A stretch of 64,000 nucleotides of DNA from Streptomyces sp. CBMA152. Its GTDB lineage: Bacteria > Actinomycetota > Actinomycetes > Streptomycetales > Streptomycetaceae. The translations under genes were made by a program, and so were the position numbers. The stretch covers positions 124,001 to 188,000 of the forward strand of contig NZ_MECJ01000009.1 of the NCBI RefSeq assembly GCF_014596475.1. The letters are read 5' to 3'. Below are positions 17,061-25,426 of this stretch, in pieces (within the stretch, counting starts at the first letter, position 1; every line of letters begins with the position of its first letter). Under the pieces are notes generated by a model. It worked only from the letters and a program-made list of their open reading frames with translations, was not told the DNA's origin and made no database searches.

Positions 17061-17292
17061 AGCAGGCCCGACACGGGGTCCGAACGCACAGACTGAGAGC
17101 CGCCCGCGCGGAACGGCAGCAGTCCCGCCCAGATCACGGCCATCCTCGCCTGAACAGCGGAAACCCAACGACCGCCATGGGGAAAGACAACGGCGTCTCA
17201 GCTCAGCCCCAGAGACTGCAACGCAGTGGTCCAGTCAGTGGCCATCGCCTTCTGCGCCGCAGGAGCCTCAACCGCCCACCGGATCTTCGCGA

Positions 17293-18195
17293 TCAGAAGA
17301 GGTCGCGGTACTGGTCGAAGCCGTAGCCGATCTTGACCTTGGCCCCGAAGGGTGCGGCTGTTCTACCGGTCCCCTTGTACAGCCAGAGGTCGCCCTTGGG
17401 GTCACGGGCGATCAGGTCGCTGTGGCCGTCGCCGTCGACGTCCCCGGTGGCCACCAGCTTGTTGAACTGGTTCCAGCCGCCGCCGATGCGGACCCGCGGG
17501 GCGAACGGCCTGCGCAGGTCGCCGGTGCCCTTGTACAGCCACAGGACGCCCTGCTTGTCGCGGGCGACGATGTCCGGCTTCATGTCGCCGGTGAGGTCGC
17601 CGAGGCCAGTGATCTGGGTGTACTGGTTCCAGCCGCCCCCAACCTGTGTGCGCGGGGCCAGCGAGCCATCCGTTCTGGTCTGCCAGCGCCACAGGACGCC
17701 TTGCTTGTCGCGCGCCAGCAGGTCGGGGTGCTTGGCACCACCCAGGGCGCCGGGCACGAAGACACTGTCATACGGGCCCCAGCCGCCGCCCACACGCTTG
17801 AGCAGTCCGTGACGGAACAGGTTCAGCGTTCCGTCGTCCATGACGTGGTACGCGCCGTCCTGATAGCCAGTCATATCGAGGTCGATCGACGCCCCGTACT
17901 TGAGGTGCTGCCATACGTAGGCCCCGGACCGGGCCCCGAAGCCGGCCTTCCCGTCGGGCATGTACACGTACATCTGGCCCGACGGGAGGATCCCGGACAG
18001 GAAGTAGTCGGGCGCGGCTGGCGTCGGCTTGTGCGCCCCGGCCGTGACCGCACTCAGGGCGGCGTTCTTCGCCGCACGTGACGCTTCGGGCGTGTCGGCG
18101 ACTGCCGTACCGGTGGCCGTGGCGGCCAGGGTGACGGCCGTCGCCAGCGCGGCCATGCGGGCCAGTACACGCCGACCGTGGGCAGGTTTCTTCAC
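17293..18195 (-). CDS. Secreted FG-GAP/VCBS-repeat protein
   Basis: A 300-residue exported protein. The GTG at 18195 opens a signal peptide (KKPAHGRRVLARMAALATAV, with an A-x-A-like cleavage near TAVADT). The mature part holds about five FG-GAP-type beta-propeller repeats with the Ca-binding D-x-D-x-D-G-like signature (TGDVDGDGHSDLIARDPKGDL, LGDLTGDMKPDIVARDKQGV, HPDLLARDKQGVLWRW). Each ends in a GGGWNQ/Y-type turn. Such propellers bind carbohydrate or partner proteins at the cell surface; no catalytic domain is visible. It is divergent from the VOC gene, with ~400 bp between. Confidence 0.88.
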   Translation of the reverse strand: MKKPAHGRRVLARMAALATAVTLAATATGTAVADTPEASRAAKNAALSAVTAGAHKPTPAAPDYFLSGILPSGQMYVYMPDGKAGFGARSGAYVWQHLKYGASIDLDMTGYQDGAYHVMDDGTLNLFRHGLLKRVGGGWGPYDSVFVPGALGGAKHPDLLARDKQGVLWRWQTRTDGSLAPRTQVGGGWNQYTQITGLGDLTGDMKPDIVARDKQGVLWLYKGTGDLRRPFAPRVRIGGGWNQFNKLVATGDVDGDGHSDLIARDPKGDLWLYKGTGRTAAPFGAKVKIGYGFDQYRDLF

Positions 18196-18598
18196 AAGGA
18201 ACTCCGGACGGTAAAAGGGCGTGGCGGAACCAGTGTCGGCGCGACAGTTGACGTGATACGCCGACAGACTTGAGCGCATGCTGTTACACCGGCCTTGCGG
18301 ATCCCCCCCACGAGGTCCAAACCAGAAGAATATCGCCCAGCGGCTGGCAGGTCCCCCGAGTAGACGATGGTGCACACTGAGCCTTCGCCAACTTGAAGTC
18401 ACAGGTCAAAGGGCCGGTGTGACCCGTGCTCGGGGTGCTCACGCTGGTCATGGGCGTGATTCTGCGCAGGCGGTGCTGAGGCGCGATCCAGATTTTTCGG
18501 AGTCCGGCGGTTGGCGGATGTCGAGAACGTGCCACCGGCTCCGTCCCAGCAACATCAGCGGCCACCACCGGCCGCACGAGAAAGAAGGAGAAGCCAGC
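18196..18598. other. Divergent promoter region between the FG-GAP and VOC genes
   Basis: About 400 bp with no convincing gene. It must hold promoters for both divergent neighbours. A GAAAGAAGGAG ribosome site lies directly upstream of the VOC start. I see no strong operator-like palindrome. Confidence 0.5.
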
Positions 18599-19039
18599 AT
18601 GGCGATTCAGCGGATGGACAACGTCGGCATCGTCGTCGAGGACATGGACGCCGCCATCACGTTCTTCGTGGAACTCGGAATGGAACTGGAAGGCAGGACC
18701 GAGATCGAAGGCCCCGTCGCCGACCAGTGCACCGGACTCGACGGCGTCCGCTGCGACATCGCCATGCTCCGGACCCCGGACGGCCACAGCCGACTCGAAC
18801 TGGCGAAATACCACAGCCCCACGGCCATCAGCACCGGGCCGCGCAACCAGCCCCACAACATTGTCGGCACGCACCGCGTCATGTTCACCGTCGACGACAT
18901 CAAGGACACCATCGCCCGCCTGCGCCCCCACGGCGCCGAACTCGTCGGCGAAATCGCCCAGTTCGAGGACAGCCATCTCCTCTGCTACCTCCGCGGCCCC
19001 GAAGGCATCATCATCGGACTGGCTCAGCAACTACGCTGA
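18599..19039 (+). CDS. VOC (glyoxalase/bleomycin-resistance-like) protein
   Basis: A 146-residue vicinal-oxygen-chelate protein with the two beta-alpha-beta-beta-beta repeats of the fold. It begins IQRMDNVGIVVEDMDAAITFFVELGMELEG and continues with DIAMLRTPDGHSRLELAKY and HRVMFTVDDIKDTIARLRPHGAELVGE, ending LLCYLRGPEGIIIGLAQQL. Metal-ligand candidates are an early Asn/His position, E (RLELAKY) and E (GPEG). The ATG at 18599 has an AAGGAG site; the upstream open frame is not homologous. Family members act as lyases, dioxygenases or antibiotic-binding proteins; the substrate is unknown. Confidence 0.87.
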   Translation: MAIQRMDNVGIVVEDMDAAITFFVELGMELEGRTEIEGPVADQCTGLDGVRCDIAMLRTPDGHSRLELAKYHSPTAISTGPRNQPHNIVGTHRVMFTVDDIKDTIARLRPHGAELVGEIAQFEDSHLLCYLRGPEGIIIGLAQQLR

Positions 19040-19304
19040 AAAGGAAGAACCCAACCAGGCGGCCGAACGAGACTACGGAGCTTCTGAACCGCCCGAACAG
19101 CCAGGAACTGCCGGCCCGTAACCGAGTGCCTGAAGAACCATCCAACCTCGCCTCAAACACCAACCCACCAGGCAGCACCCTGGAGCCGGGCAGCGCCTCA
19201 CGGGCCAGGGCGAGCATCGGCTCCACCAGCGGACCCCGCACCACCAGAACGCACTCGGCCAGGGAGCCGCAAACGGGATCACCCATGGCTGGCATCAGCC
19301 GACA

Positions 19305-19880
19305 TCACGCGCCCTGAAGCGCCTTCGCGAAGGACCCCGCCTCGTAGAGTGCGTCGTCGGGCCCGAGGGGCTTGCCGTCGACGAGCACGGTGGGCGTGCC
19401 CTGCGCCCCCGACGTCTCGAACGCCTTCTCGGCGCGGGCGGCCCAGTCGGCATGGGTGCCGGAGCCGACCGCCCTGTCGAAGGCGGCGCCGCGCAGCCCG
19501 GGCACCTTGTCGGCGACCGCGAGCAGGAAGGCCGGGGTGAATCCGTCGACCGACTCCGTGGGCTGGGAGGCGTAGAGGGCCGCGTGGTACTGAGGGAACT
19601 TGCCCGCGTCGACGGAGGCGCGTAGCGCCCGCGCGGCGTTGGCGGAGCCACTGCCGCCGAGGTTGGCGTCGAGGAACGAGGCGATGGTGTACTCGATCTT
19701 GATCTTGCCGTCGGCCGCGAGCTCGGCGAGCTTCGGGCCCGCCGCGGTCTCGAACTTGGCGCAGTACGGGCAGCGCGGGTCCTCCAGGATCTTCACCGTG
19801 TGCGGGGCGGAGTCCTTGCCGACGATGAGCGAGATTCCGTCGGCACCCAGCTTGGCGGGCAGCTTGGCGAGAGTCGACAT
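19305..19880 (-). CDS. DsbA-family thioredoxin-like oxidoreductase
   Basis: A 191-residue thioredoxin-fold protein. The N-terminal strand (HTVKILEDPRCPYCAKFETAAGPKL) contains a CPYC redox motif. A helical insertion follows (FLDANLGGSGSANAARALRAS, FPQYHAALYASQPTE), then the conserved cis-Pro strand (GTPTVLVDGKPLGP). This is the DSBA/FrnE-like thioredoxin_4 layout seen in many actinobacterial proteins. The ATG at 19880 is the only start just before family-like sequence; no signal peptide is obvious, so it may be cytosolic or secreted by a non-classical route. It lies 61 bp downstream of a small membrane protein gene on the same strand. Confidence 0.87.
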   Translation of the reverse strand: MSTLAKLPAKLGADGISLIVGKDSAPHTVKILEDPRCPYCAKFETAAGPKLAELAADGKIKIEYTIASFLDANLGGSGSANAARALRASVDAGKFPQYHAALYASQPTESVDGFTPAFLLAVADKVPGLRGAAFDRAVGSGTHADWAARAEKAFETSGAQGTPTVLVDGKPLGPDDALYEAGSFAKALQGA

Positions 19881-19941
19881 CGCCTCCCCGGCCCGCGCGG
19901 TCGGGCCGACCGTGGACACAGCCGGCGCACGCCCTGGCCGG

Positions 19942-20256
19942 TCAGAGCCAGCGCCCCCAGGCGAAGGTGACCTGGTACGCCCTGCGGACCGACTCCCAGG
20001 TGATGCCGGCCAGGCACTGGACACCGAGGGCGACCAGGAAGATCACGACGAAGGTGCCCGCCACGAGCAGCCCGTAGAGCGGCGCGACGAACGCTCCGAC
20101 GATGCCGGAAAGGACGATCACTGCGGCCAGGCCGAAGTGCGCGTCGAGCAGGTCCGCGCGCAGGGCCACCTGCTCGGCGGCCTGGTCGGCGGCGGCGCGT
20201 GCGTGGGTGTCGTGCCCGTCGCCCGGCCGCGCCCCAGTGCCGAAGTCGTCGCTCAC
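19942..20256 (-). CDS. Small two-helix membrane protein, hypothetical
   Basis: A 104-residue protein with a hydrophilic, acidic N-terminus (MSDDFGTGARPGDGHDTHAR) and two adjacent transmembrane helices (LAAVIVLSGIVGAFVAPLYGLLVAGTFVVIFLVALGVQCL). It ends in an aromatic/basic tail (WESVRRAYQVTFAWGRWL). I do not recognise the family. It precedes the DsbA-like gene on the same strand and could be co-transcribed with it. Confidence 0.65.
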   Translation of the reverse strand: MSDDFGTGARPGDGHDTHARAAADQAAEQVALRADLLDAHFGLAAVIVLSGIVGAFVAPLYGLLVAGTFVVIFLVALGVQCLAGITWESVRRAYQVTFAWGRWL

Positions 20257-20408
20257 TTAGTGCCGCCCGTGCTGGGACCGGCCGCCGTCACTCAGCAACC
20301 CGCGACCTGGTCCACGCCGTGCACGTAAGCCGTCACGCTTCAGCACAGACGGGCGCAGCACGGGCCAGCGCTCCGGCAGTGCTCCACCCCCTGTCGTGAG
20401 ACGTCCGG

Positions 20409-20810
20409 TCAAGCCACCGGTCGGATCCGATCGCCGACCTTCTCCCGGAGCGCGGCTTCCAGCCTGTCGCGGGCCTCGGTCTGGGCGGCGATACGTTCGT
20501 TGAGGACCGCGAGCCGTTCCCGTGCGACCCGCAGGCCCTTGTCCGAGGGCAGCGCGGCGGCCACATCGCCATCGAGGCACGGCAGCAACACGCGCACGTC
20601 GTCCAAGGTGAGCCCGGCAACCAGCAGGTAGCGGATGTTGCGGACCCGTACCACCGCCTGCTCGTCGTAGATGCGGTAGCCGTTGCAGGCCCGCTCGGAG
20701 AAGATCAGCCCGGCCTGCTCGTAGTGCCGTAGCGCACGAGCGGTCGTCCCCGTCGCCCTGGCCAGCTCACCGATCCGCACCCGCCCCACCTCCCGGGCCA
20801 CTTCTATCAC
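20409..20810 (-). CDS. MerR-family transcriptional regulator
   Basis: A 133-residue MerR-type regulator. The winged-helix N-terminus (RIGELARATGTTARALRHYEQAGLIFSERACNGYRIYDEQAVVRVRNI) is followed by a dimerisation helix (LNERIAAQTEARDRLEAAL). The GTG at 20810 overlaps the stop of the SDR gene upstream by 4 bp, so the two are translationally coupled; the longer frame upstream lies inside the SDR gene. There is no C-terminal effector domain and no metal-type Cys pair beyond one Cys near 78. It probably controls the adjacent SDR gene, or both respond to a common aldehyde or drug signal. Confidence 0.88.
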   Translation of the reverse strand: MIEVAREVGRVRIGELARATGTTARALRHYEQAGLIFSERACNGYRIYDEQAVVRVRNIRYLLVAGLTLDDVRVLLPCLDGDVAAALPSDKGLRVARERLAVLNERIAAQTEARDRLEAALREKVGDRIRPVA

Positions 20811-21574
20811 GCCACAACCGCTCCGCCGTCGACCGGAAGCACCACTCCGGTGACGAACGATGCGGCCGGCGCGGCAAGTTGGGTGATCGCCCAGGCCACC
20901 TCCTCGGGGCGGCCGATCCGGGCCAGCGGGGTGTGTGCCATCTGCCACTCCCGTACCGCGGTCATCCGCTCCGACGTCAGCCCCTGGTGCTCGCCAATGG
21001 GGGTGTCGATGGCGCCGGGGGCGACCGCCACCACTCGGACCCCGCGGGGTGCCAACTCAACCGCCCAACTGCGGGTCAGCAGTTCCAGGGCGGTCTTGGT
21101 CGCCGCGTAGACCGAGCTGCCGGACCATGCCCGCTGTCCCACCGACGTAGTGACATTGACGATCACTCCGCTCGACGTCTCCAGGAGCGGCAGGGCAGCC
21201 TGGGTCAGCAGGATGGGAGCGACGAAGTTGGTGGCAAGCTGAGCCGTGATCATCTCCGGCGTCAGCGTGCCGAGGGCGCCGCTGCGCACGATGCCGGCGT
21301 TGTTGACCAGCACGTCCAATCGGCCGTGTGTCTCCAACACGGCTTGGACGATGCGCTCGGGTTCGCCCTCGGCTGTGATGTCGACGTGCAGCGACGCGAT
21401 CCGGTCGTGCCCGGCCGCGGTCTCCTCAAGTGGTCCGCTTCTCCGTCCGATCGCGATCACGTGAGCACCCTCGGCGGCGAAAGCGCGGGCAGTGGCCCGG
21501 CCGATGCCGGTGCCGGCTCCAGTGACGGCGACGATCCTGCTGCTCTGCGGTGCGGTGCTGTTCATGGCGGTCAT
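20807..21574 (-). CDS. Short-chain dehydrogenase/reductase (SDR)
   Basis: A 255-residue classical SDR. The cofactor-binding motif is TGAGTGIGRA (near residue 17), followed by NNAG and the catalytic Ser...Tyr-x-x-x-Lys triad (NVTTSVG, YAATK). The C-terminal substrate loop begins VAPGAIDTPIGEHQ. An NAD(P)-dependent oxidoreductase of unknown substrate. It is the first gene of a two-gene unit with the MerR regulator. The putative ribosome site before the ATG is weak. Confidence 0.92.
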   Translation of the reverse strand: MTAMNSTAPQSSRIVAVTGAGTGIGRATARAFAAEGAHVIAIGRRSGPLEETAAGHDRIASLHVDITAEGEPERIVQAVLETHGRLDVLVNNAGIVRSGALGTLTPEMITAQLATNFVAPILLTQAALPLLETSSGVIVNVTTSVGQRAWSGSSVYAATKTALELLTRSWAVELAPRGVRVVAVAPGAIDTPIGEHQGLTSERMTAVREWQMAHTPLARIGRPEEVAWAITQLAAPAASFVTGVVLPVDGGAVVA

Positions 21575-21780
21575 CGTCCAACCCTGCCGCCAGTGACAAG
21601 GTCAATGGCTCATCATCGGGGAGGGAGCATCCGGACCCTGGCGCGTACGTGTTTCCTCACGCTGACCTGCGGTGCTGTGCACTCTTCCACGGTCTGCCGA
21701 CTGGTACTCCGCCCCTGGTGCCAGCCGGCACTCCATCTCCACGGCCAGCCGCGGGACTCGGTTCTTACACGTCCCCAGGC

Positions 21781-22215
21781 TCACGCCTGTGTTCCCAGCG
21801 CCTGCGCCGCCGCCGAGCCGAGCCGGTTGAGGGCGCCCCGATCGGACGCGGGCAGGGTGGCGCAGTGCTCGGCCACGATGCGGGCGAACCCCTCACGGAT
21901 CTCCCGACTGGCCTTGCGCCCCGCGTCGGTCAGGGTGGCGCGGCTGACCCTGCGGTCGGCCGGGTCGGGGGCGCGGCGCACGAGGTCGCGTCGCTCCAGG
22001 CGGTCGACCAGCCCGGTGATGTTCGTCTTGTCGCAGCCGAGCAGCTGGGCGAGCTCACCGAAGGAGGGTGTCGAGCGCTCCAACTGGCACAGTATTTCGG
22101 CCTGTTGGAGGGTGAGACCGGCCGCGCGGGCGGCTGCGCCGTAGCGCAGTGCGACCTGCCGGTGGAGCACGGCGAGCGTGCGGGCGAGGTCCTGGTCTTC
22201 GACGCTGGGCTGCAT
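21781..22215 (-). CDS. MarR-family transcriptional regulator
   Basis: A 144-residue MarR-type winged-helix regulator. Recognisable parts are LTLQQAEILCQLE, SFGELAQLLGCDKTNITGLVDRLERRDLVRRAPDPADRRVSRATLTDAG and the C-terminal dimerisation helices. Cys65 in the recognition region (LLGCDKTN) could be redox-sensitive. It is divergent from the SDR gene at 22313; the 97-bp shared region holds clear operator-like palindromes, so it very probably represses both itself and that SDR. Confidence 0.92.
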   Translation of the reverse strand: MQPSVEDQDLARTLAVLHRQVALRYGAAARAAGLTLQQAEILCQLERSTPSFGELAQLLGCDKTNITGLVDRLERRDLVRRAPDPADRRVSRATLTDAGRKASREIREGFARIVAEHCATLPASDRGALNRLGSAAAQALGTQA

Positions 22216-22240
22216 GTCTCGATCGTAGCTGCATCAAGCA

Positions 22241-22283
22241 TTTGGTTGACACTGTCGACCAAATTAGTTGAGAGTATCGACTA
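22241..22283. promoter_or_regulatory. MarR operator palindromes in the divergent marR-SDR promoter
   Basis: Two imperfect palindromes lie side by side. The first is TTTGGTTGAC-ACT-GTCGACCAAA (22241-22263, 9 of 10 arm positions pair). The second is TAGTTGA-GAGTA-TCGACTA (22265-22283, 6 of 7 pair). They share the TTGA/TCGAC core. A third TGGTCGAC word sits at 22290-22297. This arrangement suits a MarR dimer bound in the overlapping divergent promoters. Confidence 0.65.
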
Positions 22284-22312
22284 CCTAGCTGGTCGACTTT
22301 CAGGAGCACCCA

Positions 22313-23044
22313 ATGGGCAGTCGTGTCGCCGTCGTCACCGGAGCCTCGCGCGGAATCGGCAGAGCCGTCGCCGAACGGCTTGGCACGGACGGCGCGAACG
22401 TCGTCGTCAACTACCGCTCCGACGCGGACGCCGCGGCGAAGACCGTCGCCACCATCCAGGCGGCGGGCGGCCAGGCCACGGCCGTACGCGCCGACGCCGC
22501 CGAACCGGCGGAGCTGCGGCGACTGTTCGACACCGCCGAGCGCACGTACGGCGGCGTGGACATCGTGGTGTGCAATGTCGGCGTGGCCCGCTTCGCCCCC
22601 ATCGCCGAGACCACCGACGACGACTTCGACCTGATGACCCGTACGAACACGCGCGCCACCTTCCTCGCGCTGCGCGAGGCGGCGCGTCGGATCCGCGACG
22701 GCGGCCGCATCGCCGTCGTCTCCAGCGGCACGGCCGTCATGCAGCGGCCGGGATCAGGGGTGTACGGGGCGTCCAAGGCGGCGGGCGACGCACTCGTACG
22801 CACCCTCGCCCAGGAGCTCGGACCGCGCCGCGTCACCGTCAACAGCGTGCTCCCCGGCGCCACCGACACCGACGCCCTCGCCGATCTCCTCCCACTCCAG
22901 GCAAGGCAGGAGCTGGCGCGCCAGATCCCCCTGGGCCGTCTGGGCCGCCCCGACGACATCGCGGACGTGGTCGGCTTCCTGGCCTCCGACGCAGCTCGGT
23001 GGGTGACGGGACAGGCGATCCGGGCGGGTGGCGGAATGTTCTGA
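22313..23044 (+). CDS. SDR-family oxidoreductase controlled by the MarR gene
   Basis: A 243-residue SDR. It has the cofactor motif TGASRGIGRAV and catalytic Ser/Tyr/Lys (VVSSGTAVMQ, VYGASKAAGDAL). A C-terminal region of the 3-oxoacyl-ACP reductase type follows (LPGATDTDALADLLP, GRPDDIADVVGFLASDAARWVTGQAIRAGGGM). The ATG at 22313 follows CAGGAG. It is divergent from MarR with shared operators, a layout typical for oxidoreductases induced by phenolics, quinones or drugs. The substrate is unknown. Confidence 0.92.
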   Translation: MGSRVAVVTGASRGIGRAVAERLGTDGANVVVNYRSDADAAAKTVATIQAAGGQATAVRADAAEPAELRRLFDTAERTYGGVDIVVCNVGVARFAPIAETTDDDFDLMTRTNTRATFLALREAARRIRDGGRIAVVSSGTAVMQRPGSGVYGASKAAGDALVRTLAQELGPRRVTVNSVLPGATDTDALADLLPLQARQELARQIPLGRLGRPDDIADVVGFLASDAARWVTGQAIRAGGGMF

Positions 23045-23560
23045 GCAGCTCTCCGCCCCGATGACCCGCTCCGCCATCCGGCGCGCCGCATCCAGCCGGG
23101 GGTCCTGCGCGTGCGCGTGCGGGCCGAGGATCTTCGCGCAGGCGATCAGCGTCATCAACTTGCCGTCCCGGGTCTCGAAGTCGCGGCGCCGCTCATGCCA
23201 CACGCGATCAGCCAAGGCGGGCACGGCCAGGGAACTGCCCCACAGGGAAGCCGCATCCAGCCCTTGGAGGGCGTTGCCCCAGTCCTCCCAGTCGAAGAGA
23301 CAGAACACCGGAGCGGTCATGTTCGCCCAGTTCAGATCCACATGGGCCGGCACTCACCGCTCCATCGTCGTGTCGACGTCGACGTGAGGGAAGGCACCGC
23401 GAATGGCCTGGGTGACCAGGTCGTGGGTGACCTCTCGGCGTCCGGCATGGCGACACGTCGGGTGCTCTGCGCGGCGAGCGCATCCAGCGAGGCGTTGCAC
23501 GCCTGCCACCACTCCTCCGGCCGTTCACACTGCTGGCCGGGCGCAACAGAGCTAAGCGGG
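23045..23560 (-). pseudogene. Decayed aminoglycoside-phosphotransferase-like gene (C-terminal part)
   Basis: Three - strand segments read as one family in different frames. The segments are ERPEEWWQACNASLDALAAQS (around 23520), then RREVTHDLVTQAIRGAFPHVDVDTTMER, then PAHVDLNWANMTAPVFCLFDWEDWGNALQGLDAASLWG to RRMAERVIG (23350-23050). A frameshift near 23455 separates the first two, and a TGA stop separates the second from the third. The HVDLNWAN and DWEDWG blocks are the catalytic-loop and DFG-like motifs of APH/choline-kinase-like proteins. The N-terminal half is missing, cut off close to the IS630 fragment. The 3' end abuts the SDR gene. Confidence 0.6.
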
Positions 23561-23609
23561 TCCGGTGAAGTTGATTGCGTTGGGTAGGCGTCTCGTGGGG
23601 AGGGACGTC

Positions 23610-23860
23610 ATGCCGAAGAGCCTCCACGTCCAGTTGACTGACGATCAGAGCCGTCACCTGCGTGCGCTATTGGCCCGCAGGGACTTGACCGCCTATACCC
23701 GGCAGCGTGCCGAGTGCATCCGCTTCCTGGACCGCGGTAAGTCCGTGTCAGAGGCCGCCGACCTGCTGGAGTGCAACCCGGTCACGGTCCGCGCCGCGGT
23801 CCACCGCTTCACGGACGGGGGATCGGGGGCCCGCGCACCCCGGTGTGCCGGTCGAGAAGG
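23610..23860 (+). pseudogene. IS630-family transposase, N-terminal fragment
   Basis: The reading frame begins MPKSLHVQLTDDQSRHLRAL, then YTRQRAECIRFLDRGKSVSEAADLLECNPVTVRAAVHRFTDGG. This is the N-terminal helix-turn-helix (Psq/HTH_29-like) region of IS630-type transposases. Homology fades at about residue 75, and the DDE catalytic part is missing downstream on this strand. Its sequence runs into a Tat-exported repeat gene on the other strand, so the element is a remnant. The matching DDE-type C-terminal fragment lies ~1.6 kb away in the opposite orientation. Confidence 0.65.
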
Positions 23861-23921
23861 GCGGGCGCGGGCCTGCCCGTTACGGCATCCGTGGCCGTCA
23901 GGGGTTGGTCCGACCGCAGGT

Positions 23922-24995
23922 TCAAACCCCCAGCGTCGCCAGCGCCGGACGGAAGCTGGTGTTCGCGCCGGGGACCACGTCGGGGGCGGTCCACGTGGAA
24001 CCGCTGAGTCGGCTCCACCAGATACGTTCGTCGCCGTCGACGCCCTTCCACGTCATGTAGGTGGAATCGCCGTAGACGGTGAGAGCCGGACCTACGCTGG
24101 TGTTGGCGCCCGGGATGGGCTGAGGGGCGGACCAGGTGCTCGCCCGGGGGTAGAGCTGGCTCCACCAGATCCGTTGGTCGCCCACGACACCCTTCCAGGT
24201 CATCTGCAGACTCCCGTCGGGCGTCCCGGCCAGGGCGACTCCGGCGCTTGTGCTGGCGCCGTCGATCGTCTGCGGACCCGTCCAGGCATTCGTACCGCTG
24301 GAACCGCCGAGATACGTGTTCCACCAGATCCGCTGATCTCCGTCGACGCCCTTCCACGCCATGAAGAGATCGTTGTAGCCGTTCTTCCTGATCGCCAGGG
24401 CGGGAGAGAAACTGGTGTTGGCATCGGGAACCACCTGCGGGGCCGTCCAGCCGCCGAAGTAGCTGTTCCACCAGATGCGTTGGTCCCCCGTGGCTCCCTT
24501 CCACGCCATGAAGAGCCCGGCATAAGGGGCGAGTGCGGGGCCGACACTGCTGCTGGCACCGGGTACGGGCTGCGGTCCGCTCCAGGCACCACCGTCGAAC
24601 CAGTTCCACCAGACACGTTCGTCGCCCTCGACGCCCTTCCACGTCATGAACAACGGACCACCGGACTGGCCCGCCAGAGCAACCCCGGCACTCGTACTGG
24701 CCCCCGCCACCGGCTGCGGCCCGGTCCAACTCCCGCCACCGCTCTGCAGACCGTTCCACCAGATCCGCTGATCCCCCGCGATGCCCTTCCAGGCCATGAA
24801 CGTACTGCTGCCGACGGCTGCCTCCCGGCTCCTCCCCCGCTCGGCCGCGGACGCCACTGGTGTCGCCAACCCGGTGAGGCCTGCCGCCACCACGGCCATC
24901 CCGCCCATGCGGAGCACATTTCTCCGGCTGAGCGATGCGCGCGATTCCGCCGACTCTCCCGTACGCGGGAGACCGCCCACAGTCGATCTCTTCAT
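23922..24995 (-). CDS. Tat-exported six-repeat (WKG-GD-RIWW) protein, lectin/propeller-like
   Basis: A 357-residue protein. The N-terminus (ESRASLSRRNVLRMGGMAVVAAG) is a twin-arginine signal with an A-x-A-type cleavage (PVASAAE). The mature part is built of six repeats of ~45-55 residues. Each starts F/Y-M-A/T-W-K-G-x-x-G-D-Q/E-R-I-W-W and ends W-T/S-x-PQ-x-V/I-x-G-A-x-T/S-S-x-x-P/V-A-L. Six blades would suit a small beta-propeller or lectin; Trp-rich faces often bind sugars, but no ligand can be named. The ATG at 24993-24995 lies after CGGGAG. It sits between two IS630 fragments and next to a truncated methyltransferase. Confidence 0.85.
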   Translation of the reverse strand: MKRSTVGGLPRTGESAESRASLSRRNVLRMGGMAVVAAGLTGLATPVASAAERGRSREAAVGSSTFMAWKGIAGDQRIWWNGLQSGGGSWTGPQPVAGASTSAGVALAGQSGGPLFMTWKGVEGDERVWWNWFDGGAWSGPQPVPGASSSVGPALAPYAGLFMAWKGATGDQRIWWNSYFGGWTAPQVVPDANTSFSPALAIRKNGYNDLFMAWKGVDGDQRIWWNTYLGGSSGTNAWTGPQTIDGASTSAGVALAGTPDGSLQMTWKGVVGDQRIWWSQLYPRASTWSAPQPIPGANTSVGPALTVYGDSTYMTWKGVDGDERIWWSRLSGSTWTAPDVVPGANTSFRPALATLGV

Positions 24996-25196
24996 GCCCG
25001 CTCCCGTTTCCCCTGAGATGTCCTTGCCATGCCAACTCGACCGTGGCTGTGGAGGTGAGGAATGGGCAATCCCCAAATTTGGGGAGTGACAGTCCGGCGT
25101 CTCCATGCGGGTGGTGGCTGCATACCGTGTGACGTAGCGTGGAATGGGCCAACTCGGCAAGGTTGCGCTGCTGAACACGACGCCGACCGAGGCTGC

Positions 25197-25426
25197 TTGC
25201 TGGACAACAGACAGTCCAAAGCGGGTGTCCGCTTCGGCGTGCTGGCCGAGTTGTTCGACCCGGTGACGTTCCGGCATATCGACCGGATCGGAATCGGTGC
25301 CGGTATGCGGTGTTGGGAGGTCGGCGCCGGTGGCCCGTCCGTACCCCTCGGGCTCGCCGAGCGAGTCGGTCCGACAGGTGCGGTGATCGCCACCGACATC
25401 GACGTGTCCTGGACGCGGCGGGTTGA
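25197..25426 (+). pseudogene. Truncated SAM-dependent methyltransferase (N-terminal fragment)
   Basis: From a TTG/CTG start near 25197 the frame reads LLDNRQSKAGVRFGVLAELFDPVTFRHIDR, then GAGMRCWEVGAGGPSVPLGLAERVGPTGAVIATDID. This is the N-terminal third of a methyltransferase including the SAM-binding motif I (WEVGAGGPS) and acidic motif II (ATDID). Homology ends abruptly at about 25426, exactly where the IS630 transposase fragment begins on the other strand. The rest of the gene is not found on the far side of the element within this window. Confidence 0.6.

Noticed and set aside
19011-19295. 94-residue - strand frame between the VOC and DsbA-like genes
   Set aside because: Overlaps the VOC 3' end, has no recognisable domain and no ribosome site.
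23905-23945. tRNA-like GGTTCAAACCC word
   Set aside because: No acceptor, D or anticodon stems can be drawn around it; it is an isolated T-loop-like match.
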